Source: an uncultured Flavihumibacter sp.
Lineage (GTDB): Bacteria; Bacteroidota; Bacteroidia; Chitinophagales; Chitinophagaceae
Assembly (NCBI GenBank): GCA_946481605.1
Contig: CAMLPA010000165.1
Location: 1 to 7,043 of the forward strand
Reading direction: 5' to 3'
DNA: 7,043 nt
The notes below the pieces were generated by a model that saw only the letters and a list, made by a program, of their open reading frames with translations, was not told the origin of the DNA and did not search any database. Positions 1-6,105 of the stretch are shown one piece after another. A program made the position numbers and the translations under genes. Position 1 is the first letter of the stretch; each line of letters opens with the position of its first letter.

Positions 1-237
1 GGAGAGGCATTTTCCATTATAGAACTGAACGGCGCCGGTAGTGAACCTACGCACATGTATGATCCCGGACATTCGATTTTTTTCGCCTGGAAAGAAATTA
101 TCCGCCACTGGATTCTGCTGTGGAAAATCAGCCGGGCCAACCACAAAAAAGGTATTCCCTACATGCGTTTCTCGGAGGGAATGGCCATGTTCCGGGAAGA
201 CAAACGCATCAGTAGACTACTTGAAGAGATGAGCTAA
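1..237 (+). CDS. ATP-grasp ligase-like protein, C-terminal fragment
   Basis: Only the last 78 codons are present; the start lies before the window. The visible start of the fragment reads FSIIELNGAGSEPTH, which fits the metal-binding end of an ATP-grasp fold, where the Glu and Asn of an ExN motif (E8 and N10 of the fragment) hold Mg-ATP. The following YDPGHSIFFAWKEI stretch and a basic tail with a WILLWKISR helix resemble, from memory, Bacteroidota proteins annotated as ATP-grasp or D-Ala-D-Ala ligase-like (carboxylate-amine ligase type). The substrate cannot be told from this piece. The gene ends with TAA at 235-237, 49 bp before the ABC ATPase, which appears to have its own promoter, so a shared operon is uncertain. 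The ATP-grasp assignment rests on a short motif; the reading frame itself is secure because it is open from base 1 and has normal codon use. Confidence 0.7.
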   Translation, partial: GEAFSIIELNGAGSEPTHMYDPGHSIFFAWKEIIRHWILLWKISRANHKKGIPYMRFSEGMAMFREDKRISRLLEEMS

Positions 238-259
238 CGGTTCTTTCTATTCAAAAAAC

Positions 260-267
260 TATCTTCG
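260..267 (+). promoter_or_regulatory. Putative Bacteroidota -7 promoter box (TATCTTCG)
   Basis: TATCTTCG lies 19 bp before the ATG of the ABC ATPase gene. It matches the phylum's -7 consensus TAnnTTTG at all positions but one. The same octamer occurs before the thiolase gene at 1690-1697, at a similar distance from the start. No clear TTG -33 element is visible at the usual spacing (a TTC sits at 241-243), so the call rests on the -7 box, its position and its recurrence. Confidence 0.45.
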
Positions 268-286
268 CTTCAACATTTATAATTCT

Positions 287-1045
287 ATGCAACCCATCAT
301 CCGCGTTCAGGAACTCACAAAGCAGTACGGTGATTTCACTGCTGTCAGCAACCTCAGCTTTGAAGTCATGGAAGGCGAAATCTTCGGCCTGCTGGGCCCG
401 AACGGTGCCGGTAAATCCACTACGCTGGAGATCATTGAAACCTTGCGTGATAAAACGGCGGGCAAAGTATGGGTGAAAGGCATAGACCTAGATGAACAAC
501 CAAACGCGATCAAAAAACTGATTGGTGTGCAGTTGCAAAGCAGTGGCTATTACCCGCACCTCAACCTGGTGGAACTGATAGAATTGTTCGCAGGCCTGTA
601 CAATCAGGACGTGGAACCAATGGCATTACTGGATAAAGTTCAGCTCCGCGATAAAGCGAAAGCGAAGTTCAAAGAACTCAGCGGCGGACAAAAACAACGT
701 TTCTCCATTGCCACCACACTCATCAACAAACCCTCGATCATCTTCCTCGATGAGCCTACCACTGGTTTGGATCCGCAGGCCAGAAGGAATTTGTGGGACC
801 TTATTCGCGACATCCGCAGCACCGGTACCACCGTGATCATCACCACCCACTACATGGATGAAGCCGAAATACTTTGTGACCGCGTAGCCATCGTGGATGC
901 CGGAAAAATCATCGCCATCGCTTCTCCGGATCAACTCATCGATGAACTCGTTTCAAGAGGTTTTGAACGCCCTAAAGAAGTGAAGAAAGCCAATCTGGAA
1001 GATGTGTTTATCGACCTCACCGGGAAGACGTTGCGGGAGGAGTGA
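287..1045 (+). CDS. ABC-2 type exporter, ATP-binding subunit
   Basis: This 252-residue protein is a complete nucleotide-binding subunit of the CcmA/DrrA/YadG type (COG1131-like), which powers membrane export in complex with an ABC-2 permease on the cytoplasmic face. All ATPase motifs are present in order: Walker A GPNGAGKST (37-45), Q-loop glutamine around 82-84, signature LSGGQ (131-135), Walker B IIFLDE with catalytic E156, D-loop GLD (160-162) and switch His 188. The ending NLEDVFIDLTGKTLREE is typical of the family, so the gene is full length and intact. ATG at 287 gives the usual short N-terminus before the first strand. Oddly, no permease follows: the next genes are a toxin-antitoxin pair and a thiolase. 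The permease may be upstream beyond the window, elsewhere in the genome, or lost. The exported substrate cannot be inferred. Confidence 0.93.
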   Translation: MQPIIRVQELTKQYGDFTAVSNLSFEVMEGEIFGLLGPNGAGKSTTLEIIETLRDKTAGKVWVKGIDLDEQPNAIKKLIGVQLQSSGYYPHLNLVELIELFAGLYNQDVEPMALLDKVQLRDKAKAKFKELSGGQKQRFSIATTLINKPSIIFLDEPTTGLDPQARRNLWDLIRDIRSTGTTVIITTHYMDEAEILCDRVAIVDAGKIIAIASPDQLIDELVSRGFERPKEVKKANLEDVFIDLTGKTLREE

Positions 1046-1062
1046 GGTTGGAAATAAAGTAT

Positions 1063-1070
1063 TAAATTTG
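1063..1070 (+). promoter_or_regulatory. Putative -7 promoter box of the toxin-antitoxin operon
   Basis: TAAATTTG matches the Bacteroidota -7 consensus TAnnTTTG exactly and lies 11 bp before the first ATG of the antitoxin gene, implying a very short leader. A TTG at 1048-1050 is only 12 bp upstream, shorter than the usual spacing of about 19, so the -33 element is not supported. The flanking DNA is AT-rich, which makes a chance match more likely. Confidence 0.35.
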
Positions 1071-1081
1071 GTGTAAATGAT

Positions 1082-1342
1082 ATGGATATGGCTGCAGTAC
1101 GACCATTGATGAAAGAAATAACACAGTACCTTGGAATGCTTAATGATAAGCAACAGCGTGTTGTTTTAGGGGTTGTTAAAACAATTGCTCAAACAGCAAC
1201 CGTTAACGAGGATGAAGCTCATTCTGTTGAAGAATTTGACAGACGTTTCAAAGAAATGGAATTCCAAAAGGTAAAGTCTTTATCCCTGGAAGAACTTGAA
1301 AATGCGGCCAGACTTGCGCACAAGAAAAAAATGCGCAAGTAA
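1082..1342 (+). CDS. Putative antitoxin of a ParE/RelE-type module
   Basis: This small, highly charged, probably all-helical protein of 86 residues lies directly before a ParE-like toxin gene and overlaps it by one base (TAATG at 1340-1344). This order and coupling are typical of type II toxin-antitoxin operons, where the antitoxin binds and neutralises the toxin. Visible features are an N-terminal LNDKQQRVVLGVVKTI helix, an acidic middle with EEFDRRFKEME, and a C-terminal KSLSLEELENAARLAHKKK tail. The tail resembles the toxin-facing region of small Bacteroidota antitoxins that are often annotated only as hypothetical. No ribbon-helix-helix or helix-turn-helix motif is recognisable, so autoregulatory DNA binding is not shown. 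The tandem GATATGGATATG at 1079-1090 gives two in-frame starts, ATG 1082 and ATG 1088; the first is used here. GC is about 39 percent, below the neighbouring genes. Assignment is mainly by context. Confidence 0.72.
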   Translation: MDMAAVRPLMKEITQYLGMLNDKQQRVVLGVVKTIAQTATVNEDEAHSVEEFDRRFKEMEFQKVKSLSLEELENAARLAHKKKMRK

Positions 1343-1647
1343 TGACGTATGAAATCGAGTTTCATCCACTCATTACACGGGACTACAATGAAGCTTATAC
1401 TTACTACGAAAACAAACAGCCTGGTTTAGGTGAGCGTTTTCTTAAAGCAGTACGTGCAAAGGTTGACGTAATAAGGGAAAAACCTGATATTTTTGCAAGC
1501 AGAAGCAATAAAAAGTTCAGAGAAGCCAAAGTTGATTTCTTTCCTTTCCTTATCATCTTCAGATTAAACAGGAAATCAGGAGTTATTTTTGTGAGTTCGA
1601 TTCATCACACAAAAAAGCATCCCCTTAAAAAATACAGGTTAAAATAA
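1342..1647 (+). CDS. RelE/ParE-family toxin
   Basis: This 101-residue protein has the layout of the RelE/ParE toxin fold. It starts with a first strand (YEIEFHPL), followed by a helical pair beginning DYNEAYTYYENKQPGLGERFLKAV. The turn after these helices includes EKPDIFASR. It ends in the beta sheet VDFFPFLIIFRLNRKSGVIFVSSIHHTKKHP. The N-terminal A-Y-Y-E and the closing I-H-H-T-K-K-H-P pattern favour the ParE branch, whose members poison DNA gyrase, over the RelE mRNA endonuclease branch. That distinction is inferred from family resemblance, not from catalytic residues. The ATG shares its A with the stop codon of the upstream gene, so translation is probably coupled and the antitoxin made first. 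GC is about 35 percent, well below a sampled stretch of the ABC ATPase gene (about 53 percent), suggesting acquisition by transfer. The gene appears intact, with a normal length for the family. Confidence 0.85.
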   Translation: MTYEIEFHPLITRDYNEAYTYYENKQPGLGERFLKAVRAKVDVIREKPDIFASRSNKKFREAKVDFFPFLIIFRLNRKSGVIFVSSIHHTKKHPLKKYRLK

Positions 1648-1664
1648 GAGGCTTTCGCTTTCAT

Positions 1665-1686
1665 AAACCTAACACTCGTTAGTTTT
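1665..1686 (+). terminator. Weak hairpin with T-run after the toxin gene
   Basis: CTAAC (1669-1673) and GTTAG (1678-1682) form a perfect 5-bp stem with an ACTC loop, followed by TTTT at 1683-1686. AAA at 1665-1667 could extend pairing with the T-run across a bulged C. The position, 21 bp after the toxin stop and before the thiolase promoter box, suits a rho-independent terminator of the toxin-antitoxin operon. The stem is short and has only two G-C pairs, so it may be inefficient or coincidental; an operator for the thiolase promoter is an alternative. Confidence 0.35.
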
Positions 1687-1689
1687 CCT

Positions 1690-1697
1690 TATCTTCG
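1690..1697 (+). promoter_or_regulatory. Putative -7 promoter box of the thiolase gene (TATCTTCG)
   Basis: TATCTTCG, identical to the box before the ABC ATPase gene, lies 24 bp before the thiolase ATG and directly after the hairpin and T-run that could end the preceding operon. No TTG -33 element is seen at the expected distance. Recurrence of the same octamer at a comparable distance from two unrelated genes is the main support. Confidence 0.45.
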
Positions 1698-1721
1698 TTC
1701 CCTCATTTCAATTTCTACTAT

Positions 1722-2906
1722 ATGCAAAACAGGGAAGTTTATATTCTGTCGGCCGTTCGTACGCCAATGGGGAGTTTCGGCGGTGCGTTAAAAGATTTTT
1801 CTGCCACACAACTCGGTGCTATCGCTATAAAAGGAGCATTGGAAAAAGCAGGTATCGCTCCGGAACTGGTAGAAGATGTTCTGATGGGCTGCGTACTGCA
1901 AGCCAATCTGGGACAGGCACCCGCACGTCAGGCCGCTAAATTTGCAGGACTTCTCAACGAAGTGAATTGTACTACGGTGAATAAAGTATGCGCAAGCGGC
2001 ATGAAATCAATCGCTCAGGCCGCACAAAGTATTTTGCTGGGTGACGCTGATGTGGTGATTGCAGGGGGAATGGAAAGCATGAGCAACGTACCATTCTACT
2101 CCCCAAACATGCGCTGGGGCAACAAATACGGTAATGTTCAACTCGCCGACGGGCTTGCGAAAGATGGGCTGACTGATGTGTACGACGGACAGGCCATGGG
2201 GATGGCAGCCGAACTGTGCGCAAGCGAATGCGCTATTTCCCGCGAAGACCAGGATGCATTTGCCATAAGCAGTTACCAACGCAGCCAGAAAGCCTGGGAA
2301 AACAGTGCTTTCAATGATGAAATCGTTCCTGTCCCCATTCCACAGCGCGCAGGTGATCCGTTGCTGTTCGGAAAAGATGAAGAGCCCTTCAATGTTAAAT
2401 TTGATAAGATACCTACATTGCGTCCCGCTTTTAAAAAAGATGGTACTGTAACTGCAGCCAATGCTTCTACCATGAATGACGGTGCCGCGGCGCTGGTGCT
2501 GATGTCTAAAGAAAAAGCCGAGGTATTAGGAATTAAACCTATCGGTAAAATCGTTTCTTATGCCGATGCTGAACAAGCGCCAGAATGGTTTACCACCACA
2601 CCTTCTCTCGCGGTACCGAAAGCCGTTGCCAAAGCCGGACTTACCATGGAAGACATTGCTTACTGGGAATTGAACGAAGCCTTTGCGGTAGTGGGAATAG
2701 AAAATACCAAACGCCTGAATATTGATCCTTCTAAAGTGAACGTACACGGCGGTGCTGTTAGTCTGGGCCATCCACTGGGTTGCTCAGGCGCACGCATCAT
2801 TGTGACCCTGCTCCATGTGCTGAAGCAAAACAATGCACGATATGGTGCCGCGGGTATTTGTAACGGTGGCGGAGGTGCCAGCGCTATGGTGATAGAAGCG
2901 TTGTAA
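1722..2906 (+). CDS. Acetyl-CoA C-acetyltransferase (thiolase)
   Basis: This 394-residue protein is a full-length thiolase of the biosynthetic/degradative acetyl-CoA acetyltransferase family. It interconverts two acetyl-CoA with acetoacetyl-CoA plus CoA, or cleaves 3-ketoacyl-CoA, in the cytoplasm. The nucleophile is C90 in NKVCASGMKS. The NEAF oxyanion-hole motif is at 318-321, the catalytic base H350 lies in GHPLGCSGAR, and the second acid/base C380 lies in the CNGGGGASAM motif near the end. AGGMESMSNVP (114-124) is also characteristic. The start at ATG 1722 gives the standard REVYILSAVRTPMGSF N-terminus. It appears to be a single gene with its own promoter box. No hydratase, dehydrogenase or CoA-transferase partners are in the window, so beta-oxidation, branched-chain amino acid breakdown and acetoacetyl-CoA supply cannot be separated. 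A symbol such as atoB or phaA would be a guess. Confidence 0.95.
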   Translation: MQNREVYILSAVRTPMGSFGGALKDFSATQLGAIAIKGALEKAGIAPELVEDVLMGCVLQANLGQAPARQAAKFAGLLNEVNCTTVNKVCASGMKSIAQAAQSILLGDADVVIAGGMESMSNVPFYSPNMRWGNKYGNVQLADGLAKDGLTDVYDGQAMGMAAELCASECAISREDQDAFAISSYQRSQKAWENSAFNDEIVPVPIPQRAGDPLLFGKDEEPFNVKFDKIPTLRPAFKKDGTVTAANASTMNDGAAALVLMSKEKAEVLGIKPIGKIVSYADAEQAPEWFTTTPSLAVPKAVAKAGLTMEDIAYWELNEAFAVVGIENTKRLNIDPSKVNVHGGAVSLGHPLGCSGARIIVTLLHVLKQNNARYGAAGICNGGGGASAMVIEAL

Positions 2907-2914
2907 ATACACGG

Positions 2915-4414
2915 CTATCGTTTGCCAATGCCTAACTTTTTCTTTCCAACTGCTATTAACTGATCCACATCGGGGGAGACTTTCGTAAAATAAACGGTGG
3001 CGCAGAACAGGATAGAAAAGCTGCCGCATTTAAGTATTAGTCCGGCGAGACCGTTGATGCTGCTGAAAAGCAAAAGCGGCAAAAGGTAACAGCCAGCGCT
3101 TGTCAGCAGCAATACAACCGTTTTGCCGCTGAAAGGTTGTAGCCTGAACTTGTACCAGAGAAAATACATGCGGATCATGTTATAAACGGATACGCGGATC
3201 AATTCTGAAATGGCCGCACCCATCAAACCATAAGCTTTTACAAAGAAATAGTTAAGTGGGATGGTAAGCGCCAGCAAAATAATGCCCGAATAAAATTCGA
3301 AACGCCAGAACAACGAGGTGCCGATAATATAATTATTGACCCCGGTACCCAGTTCCACCAGTTTGGACAAACCAAGTACAAACAATATGGCCAGTATCGA
3401 AAAATACTCGTTGTTCATACCCAGGAACTGCATCGCGTTCTCCATGCCCAGCCAGATGTTCACCACAATGAAGATGCCCCCCGCCAATAAATTGATGGAT
3501 GATCTGCTGTAAATCCTGCTGATCTCGGGGATGTTTTTGTCTTTCCAGGCCTGCGATAAATGGGATATGGAAATAGGCGCCAGCGCCCGTTGTGGAATCA
3601 TGGCCAGATTAATCGCGTAAGTAGCCAGGTTGTATGCCGCGGTCACCGCAAGTCCGTTCATGCTGGCGAGCAGAATGGAATCGAATGTAACCGCGAGGGT
3701 GTTGATAATCTGCGAAAGATAGGTGAGGGAGAACAATGTCAGCATCTTCTTGTAGAACTTCTTCGTAACACGACTGATGCTGAAGTTGAGGTGGAAATGA
3801 TCTTCTCTTATAAGATAGATGATGATTGTAAGAAAGATACCACCATAGGTGAAGGAAAACAGTTTAATGAATGTATCGAAATCGATGATACCTGCAATTT
3901 TCAGTAAAATGATAACAGTGGTCAGCAACCTTACACCTGCTTCTTTGAGGAAGTTGGGGAGAACGGTTTTCCGGTGCAGCCAACTGTAGCTTTCCAGCAG
4001 GAAATAGAACAGGTAGAAGTAAGTAAAAGGGAAAATCCAGTAATAATATTCCACCAGCAGTGCCGACCTGTGCTGGAACTTCCGGATGACCAGCGGCTCA
4101 AACAAGATGCCTGCCACCATCAGCAGGATGAAACCGATCGTTCCCCCGATCATCGCGATGGCGAGGAGATCGTTGTCTTTTTTCTCAAGGTTGTCCTGGT
4201 AGTAAGGGAAGAATTTGTACATCACGGCCGGCAAACCAAGGCTGGCGAAAGCCATGAAGTTCTGCGCGATATCGAAAAACGCTCTGGTTAAGCCGAACTC
4301 CTCCGCAGTAAAATAATTATTGGAGGTGAAGAACCACATATTGATGGCACCCACCACGAATCCCGTGATGATAACCGCGGAAGAATACAAACTCTGCTTA
4401 CGGATATTCCCCAT
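2915..4414 (-). CDS. Polysaccharide flippase-like membrane protein (Wzx/MATE superfamily)
   Basis: This 499-residue integral membrane protein has about 14 hydrophobic segments (roughly residues 11-30, 45-65, 84-108, 122-142, 160-178, 186-203, 222-248, 256-275, 307-327, 338-356, 375-392, 396-420, 431-450 and 455-477). It ends in a short basic tail (GKKKLGIGKR). Length, topology, the N-terminal KQSLYSSAVIITGFVVGAIN and the mid-protein PQRALAPISISHLSQAW resemble Bacteroidota 'polysaccharide biosynthesis/oligosaccharide flippase' proteins. These move lipid-linked sugars across the inner membrane. No glycosyltransferases or other polysaccharide genes are nearby, so the substrate is unknown and a different MATE-superfamily role is possible. 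The start follows the peptidase stop by only 5 nt, implying co-transcription and probably translational coupling. The stop (TAG) lies 8 bp from the convergent thiolase stop. Confidence 0.85.
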   Translation of the reverse strand: MGNIRKQSLYSSAVIITGFVVGAINMWFFTSNNYFTAEEFGLTRAFFDIAQNFMAFASLGLPAVMYKFFPYYQDNLEKKDNDLLAIAMIGGTIGFILLMVAGILFEPLVIRKFQHRSALLVEYYYWIFPFTYFYLFYFLLESYSWLHRKTVLPNFLKEAGVRLLTTVIILLKIAGIIDFDTFIKLFSFTYGGIFLTIIIYLIREDHFHLNFSISRVTKKFYKKMLTLFSLTYLSQIINTLAVTFDSILLASMNGLAVTAAYNLATYAINLAMIPQRALAPISISHLSQAWKDKNIPEISRIYSRSSINLLAGGIFIVVNIWLGMENAMQFLGMNNEYFSILAILFVLGLSKLVELGTGVNNYIIGTSLFWRFEFYSGIILLALTIPLNYFFVKAYGLMGAAISELIRVSVYNMIRMYFLWYKFRLQPFSGKTVVLLLTSAGCYLLPLLLFSSINGLAGLILKCGSFSILFCATVYFTKVSPDVDQLIAVGKKKLGIGKR

Positions 4415-4419
4415 GTATG

Positions 4420-6075
4420 TTACCGGATATAAAAGTTAGGGTCCTTCAGTGTTTTTACGTCTACCATATCGGTGTATCCTGTTTTGAGTTTCTGCCATTT
4501 TTCGGAGGGAGCAATCCAGACCCAGTTGCCGGAGGCATCTTTGATCCTTGTCTTCATATCGAAGCCGGGAACACAATCTGTCCACCTGTAAGACAGTACA
4601 AGTTTATTCCGTTTCATTTGCTGGTTGATCTCCAGTTTAGGAATCTTTGTTGTCCGAAGGTATTGGTCGAATACTTTCTGCAACCGAAGTCCTGTTTCCT
4701 TCGACAAAAATTGTTCTACCTCAGCAGTGGTAACGGTTTGGTGGTAATACACCTGGTTCATCTTCCGCAGCATCAAACGAAACTTTTCATCGTTGCCCAC
4801 CATCTGCCGGATCATGTGCAGCATGTTCGCGCCTTTGTAGTACATGTCGCCGGAGCCTTCCCGGTTCACATTGTATACGCCGATGATGGGAATATCGTTC
4901 GCGATGTTCTTCCTGATACCCTGCACGTAAGCATTCGCTGCGCTATCTCCATATAAGCAGTTCAGGTAGATCGTTTCAGAATAGTTGGTGAAACTTTCGT
5001 GAATCCACATATCGGCGATGTCTTTCGCAGTAATGTTGTTGCCAAACCATTCATGACCGGTTTCGTGGATGATGATAAAGTCGAACTTCAGGCCCCAGCC
5101 TGATCCTGAAAGATCGCGCCCCTTGTACCCGTTCTCAAAATCATTGCCATAGGCCACGGCGCTCTGGTGTTCCATACCGAGGTGCGGGGCGTCTACGAGT
5201 TTGTAACCGTCTTCATAAAAAGGATAGGGGCCGAACCAGTGTTCGAAGCACTTCATCATGGGGCCCACCTGTGTAAATTGTTTTTTTGCTTTGCCGAGGT
5301 GTTCTTCCAGGACCCAGTAAGTGCAGTCCAACGGACCTTTCTCGCCCTGCAGGACTTCTCCGAAACTAGTGTAGGTGCCTATATATGGAACGATGTTGTA
5401 ATTGTTGATGGGATTGGTAACGGCCCAGCGGAAGCGCATGTTTCCGTTCGCATCTTTTTCAACGCTTCTCAACCTGCCGTTGCCCACACCTTTGAGGTGG
5501 GCGGGGGTTACAATGGTAAGCGCGGCGCTGTCCACCTCATCCGACTGGTGATCCTTGTTCGGGTACCATACGCTGGCACCGAGTCCCTGACAGGCAACGG
5601 ATACCCAGGGATTGCCTTTTCCGTCTTTTTTCCAGATCCAGCCGCCATCCCAGGGCGCATTCTTCGCCGCTTTCGGTGTGCCGCTGAAATGAATAGTGAT
5701 TTTCTGTAGACTTTCCCGTGGAAGAACGGAGGGGAAACCCAGGTAAAAAACATTGCCATTGCGGGTGAAAGGCACTTCGTTTCCGTTGTGTTCCACCTTA
5801 TCAATCTGCATCGGCTCCTGGAGGTCTATCTGCATTTTTGTTTGCGTGGAAACCGGCTTGAAAGTGATGGTATTTGTTCCGGAGATGGTGTGTTGGTCGA
5901 AATCGGGTTGTACCGTAATATCGTAATGCACTACATCCCACCAAATACGTTCCGGGGTAAGGGAGCCGCGTAAAGTATCCTGTATGGTGAATTCGGCTTT
6001 AGAAAAAACCTGCGCGGAAAGGCAGGCGGGCAGCAACGTGAGCAGAAAAAAGAAACTTTGTTTGAGAAATCGCAT
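4420..6075 (-). CDS. Secreted M1-family zinc metallopeptidase
   Basis: This 551-residue protein carries the gluzincin site HETGH (337-341) followed after 18 residues by E360 (WIHES). These are the zinc ligands H337, H341 and E360, with catalytic E338. The substrate-binding GxMEN motif appears as LGMEHQS (299-305), and a YYKG motif (412-415) sits where the transition-state tyrosine is expected. The N-terminal part is the M1 beta-rich domain, with GASVWYPNKDHQSDE (166-180). A signal peptide is clear: hydrophobic residues 7-20 with likely cleavage after LSA, before Q22. C18 in LPAC leaves a lipoprotein as a weaker option. The protein is shorter than classical aminopeptidase N because the large C-terminal helical domain is absent; only about 70 residues follow the catalytic part. 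It probably trims peptides in the periplasm or at the cell surface. It is first in an operon with the flippase and divergent from a peptide-type binding protein. Confidence 0.93.
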   Translation of the reverse strand: MRFLKQSFFFLLTLLPACLSAQVFSKAEFTIQDTLRGSLTPERIWWDVVHYDITVQPDFDQHTISGTNTITFKPVSTQTKMQIDLQEPMQIDKVEHNGNEVPFTRNGNVFYLGFPSVLPRESLQKITIHFSGTPKAAKNAPWDGGWIWKKDGKGNPWVSVACQGLGASVWYPNKDHQSDEVDSAALTIVTPAHLKGVGNGRLRSVEKDANGNMRFRWAVTNPINNYNIVPYIGTYTSFGEVLQGEKGPLDCTYWVLEEHLGKAKKQFTQVGPMMKCFEHWFGPYPFYEDGYKLVDAPHLGMEHQSAVAYGNDFENGYKGRDLSGSGWGLKFDFIIIHETGHEWFGNNITAKDIADMWIHESFTNYSETIYLNCLYGDSAANAYVQGIRKNIANDIPIIGVYNVNREGSGDMYYKGANMLHMIRQMVGNDEKFRLMLRKMNQVYYHQTVTTAEVEQFLSKETGLRLQKVFDQYLRTTKIPKLEINQQMKRNKLVLSYRWTDCVPGFDMKTRIKDASGNWVWIAPSEKWQKLKTGYTDMVDVKTLKDPNFYIR

Positions 6076-6083
6076 AAAAGATT

Positions 6084-6091
6084 TTCTTTTG
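6084..6091 (+). promoter_or_regulatory. Possible -7 box for the solute-binding protein gene
   Basis: TTCTTTTG resembles the Bacteroidota -7 consensus TAnnTTTG with one mismatch (second base) and lies 14 bp before the ATG at 6106. A TTTG at 6061-6064 sits exactly 19 bp upstream, the usual distance of the -33 element; it falls inside the first codons of the divergent peptidase gene. The AT-rich setting makes chance matches easy. Confidence 0.3.
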
Positions 6092-6105
6092 GAAAAAAAC
6101 GGAAG

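Noticed and set aside
626..934. Minus-strand open frame of 102 codons inside the ABC ATPase gene
   Set aside because: It mirrors the conserved signature and Walker B region of the ATPase and has no features of its own.
1046..1721. Possible mobile-element boundaries around the low-GC toxin-antitoxin pair
   Set aside because: I looked for direct or inverted repeats at the two edges and for transposase or integrase coding and found none.
2891..2919. GATAG (2891-2895) and CTATC (2915-2919) inverted repeat between convergent genes as a bidirectional terminator
   Set aside because: The stem is 5 bp with a 19-nt loop and no T-run on either strand, so it is not distinguishable from chance.
3560..4291. 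Two + strand open frames (3560-3907 and 3974-4291) opposite the flippase
   Set aside because: Both lie inside the flippase gene, and their polar, Gln/Glu/Asp-rich translations are what reversed hydrophobic membrane codons give.
4417..4956. Open frame of 179 codons on the + strand opposite the M1 peptidase gene
   Set aside because: It is fully antisense to a well-supported gene; its translation is rich in His, Cys and Val with no recognisable domain or signal, as expected for a complementary-frame shadow.
5167..5709. Open frame of 180 codons on the + strand opposite the M1 peptidase gene
   Set aside because: It is antisense to the region coding for the zinc site and the conserved N-terminal domain; no motif or start context supports it.
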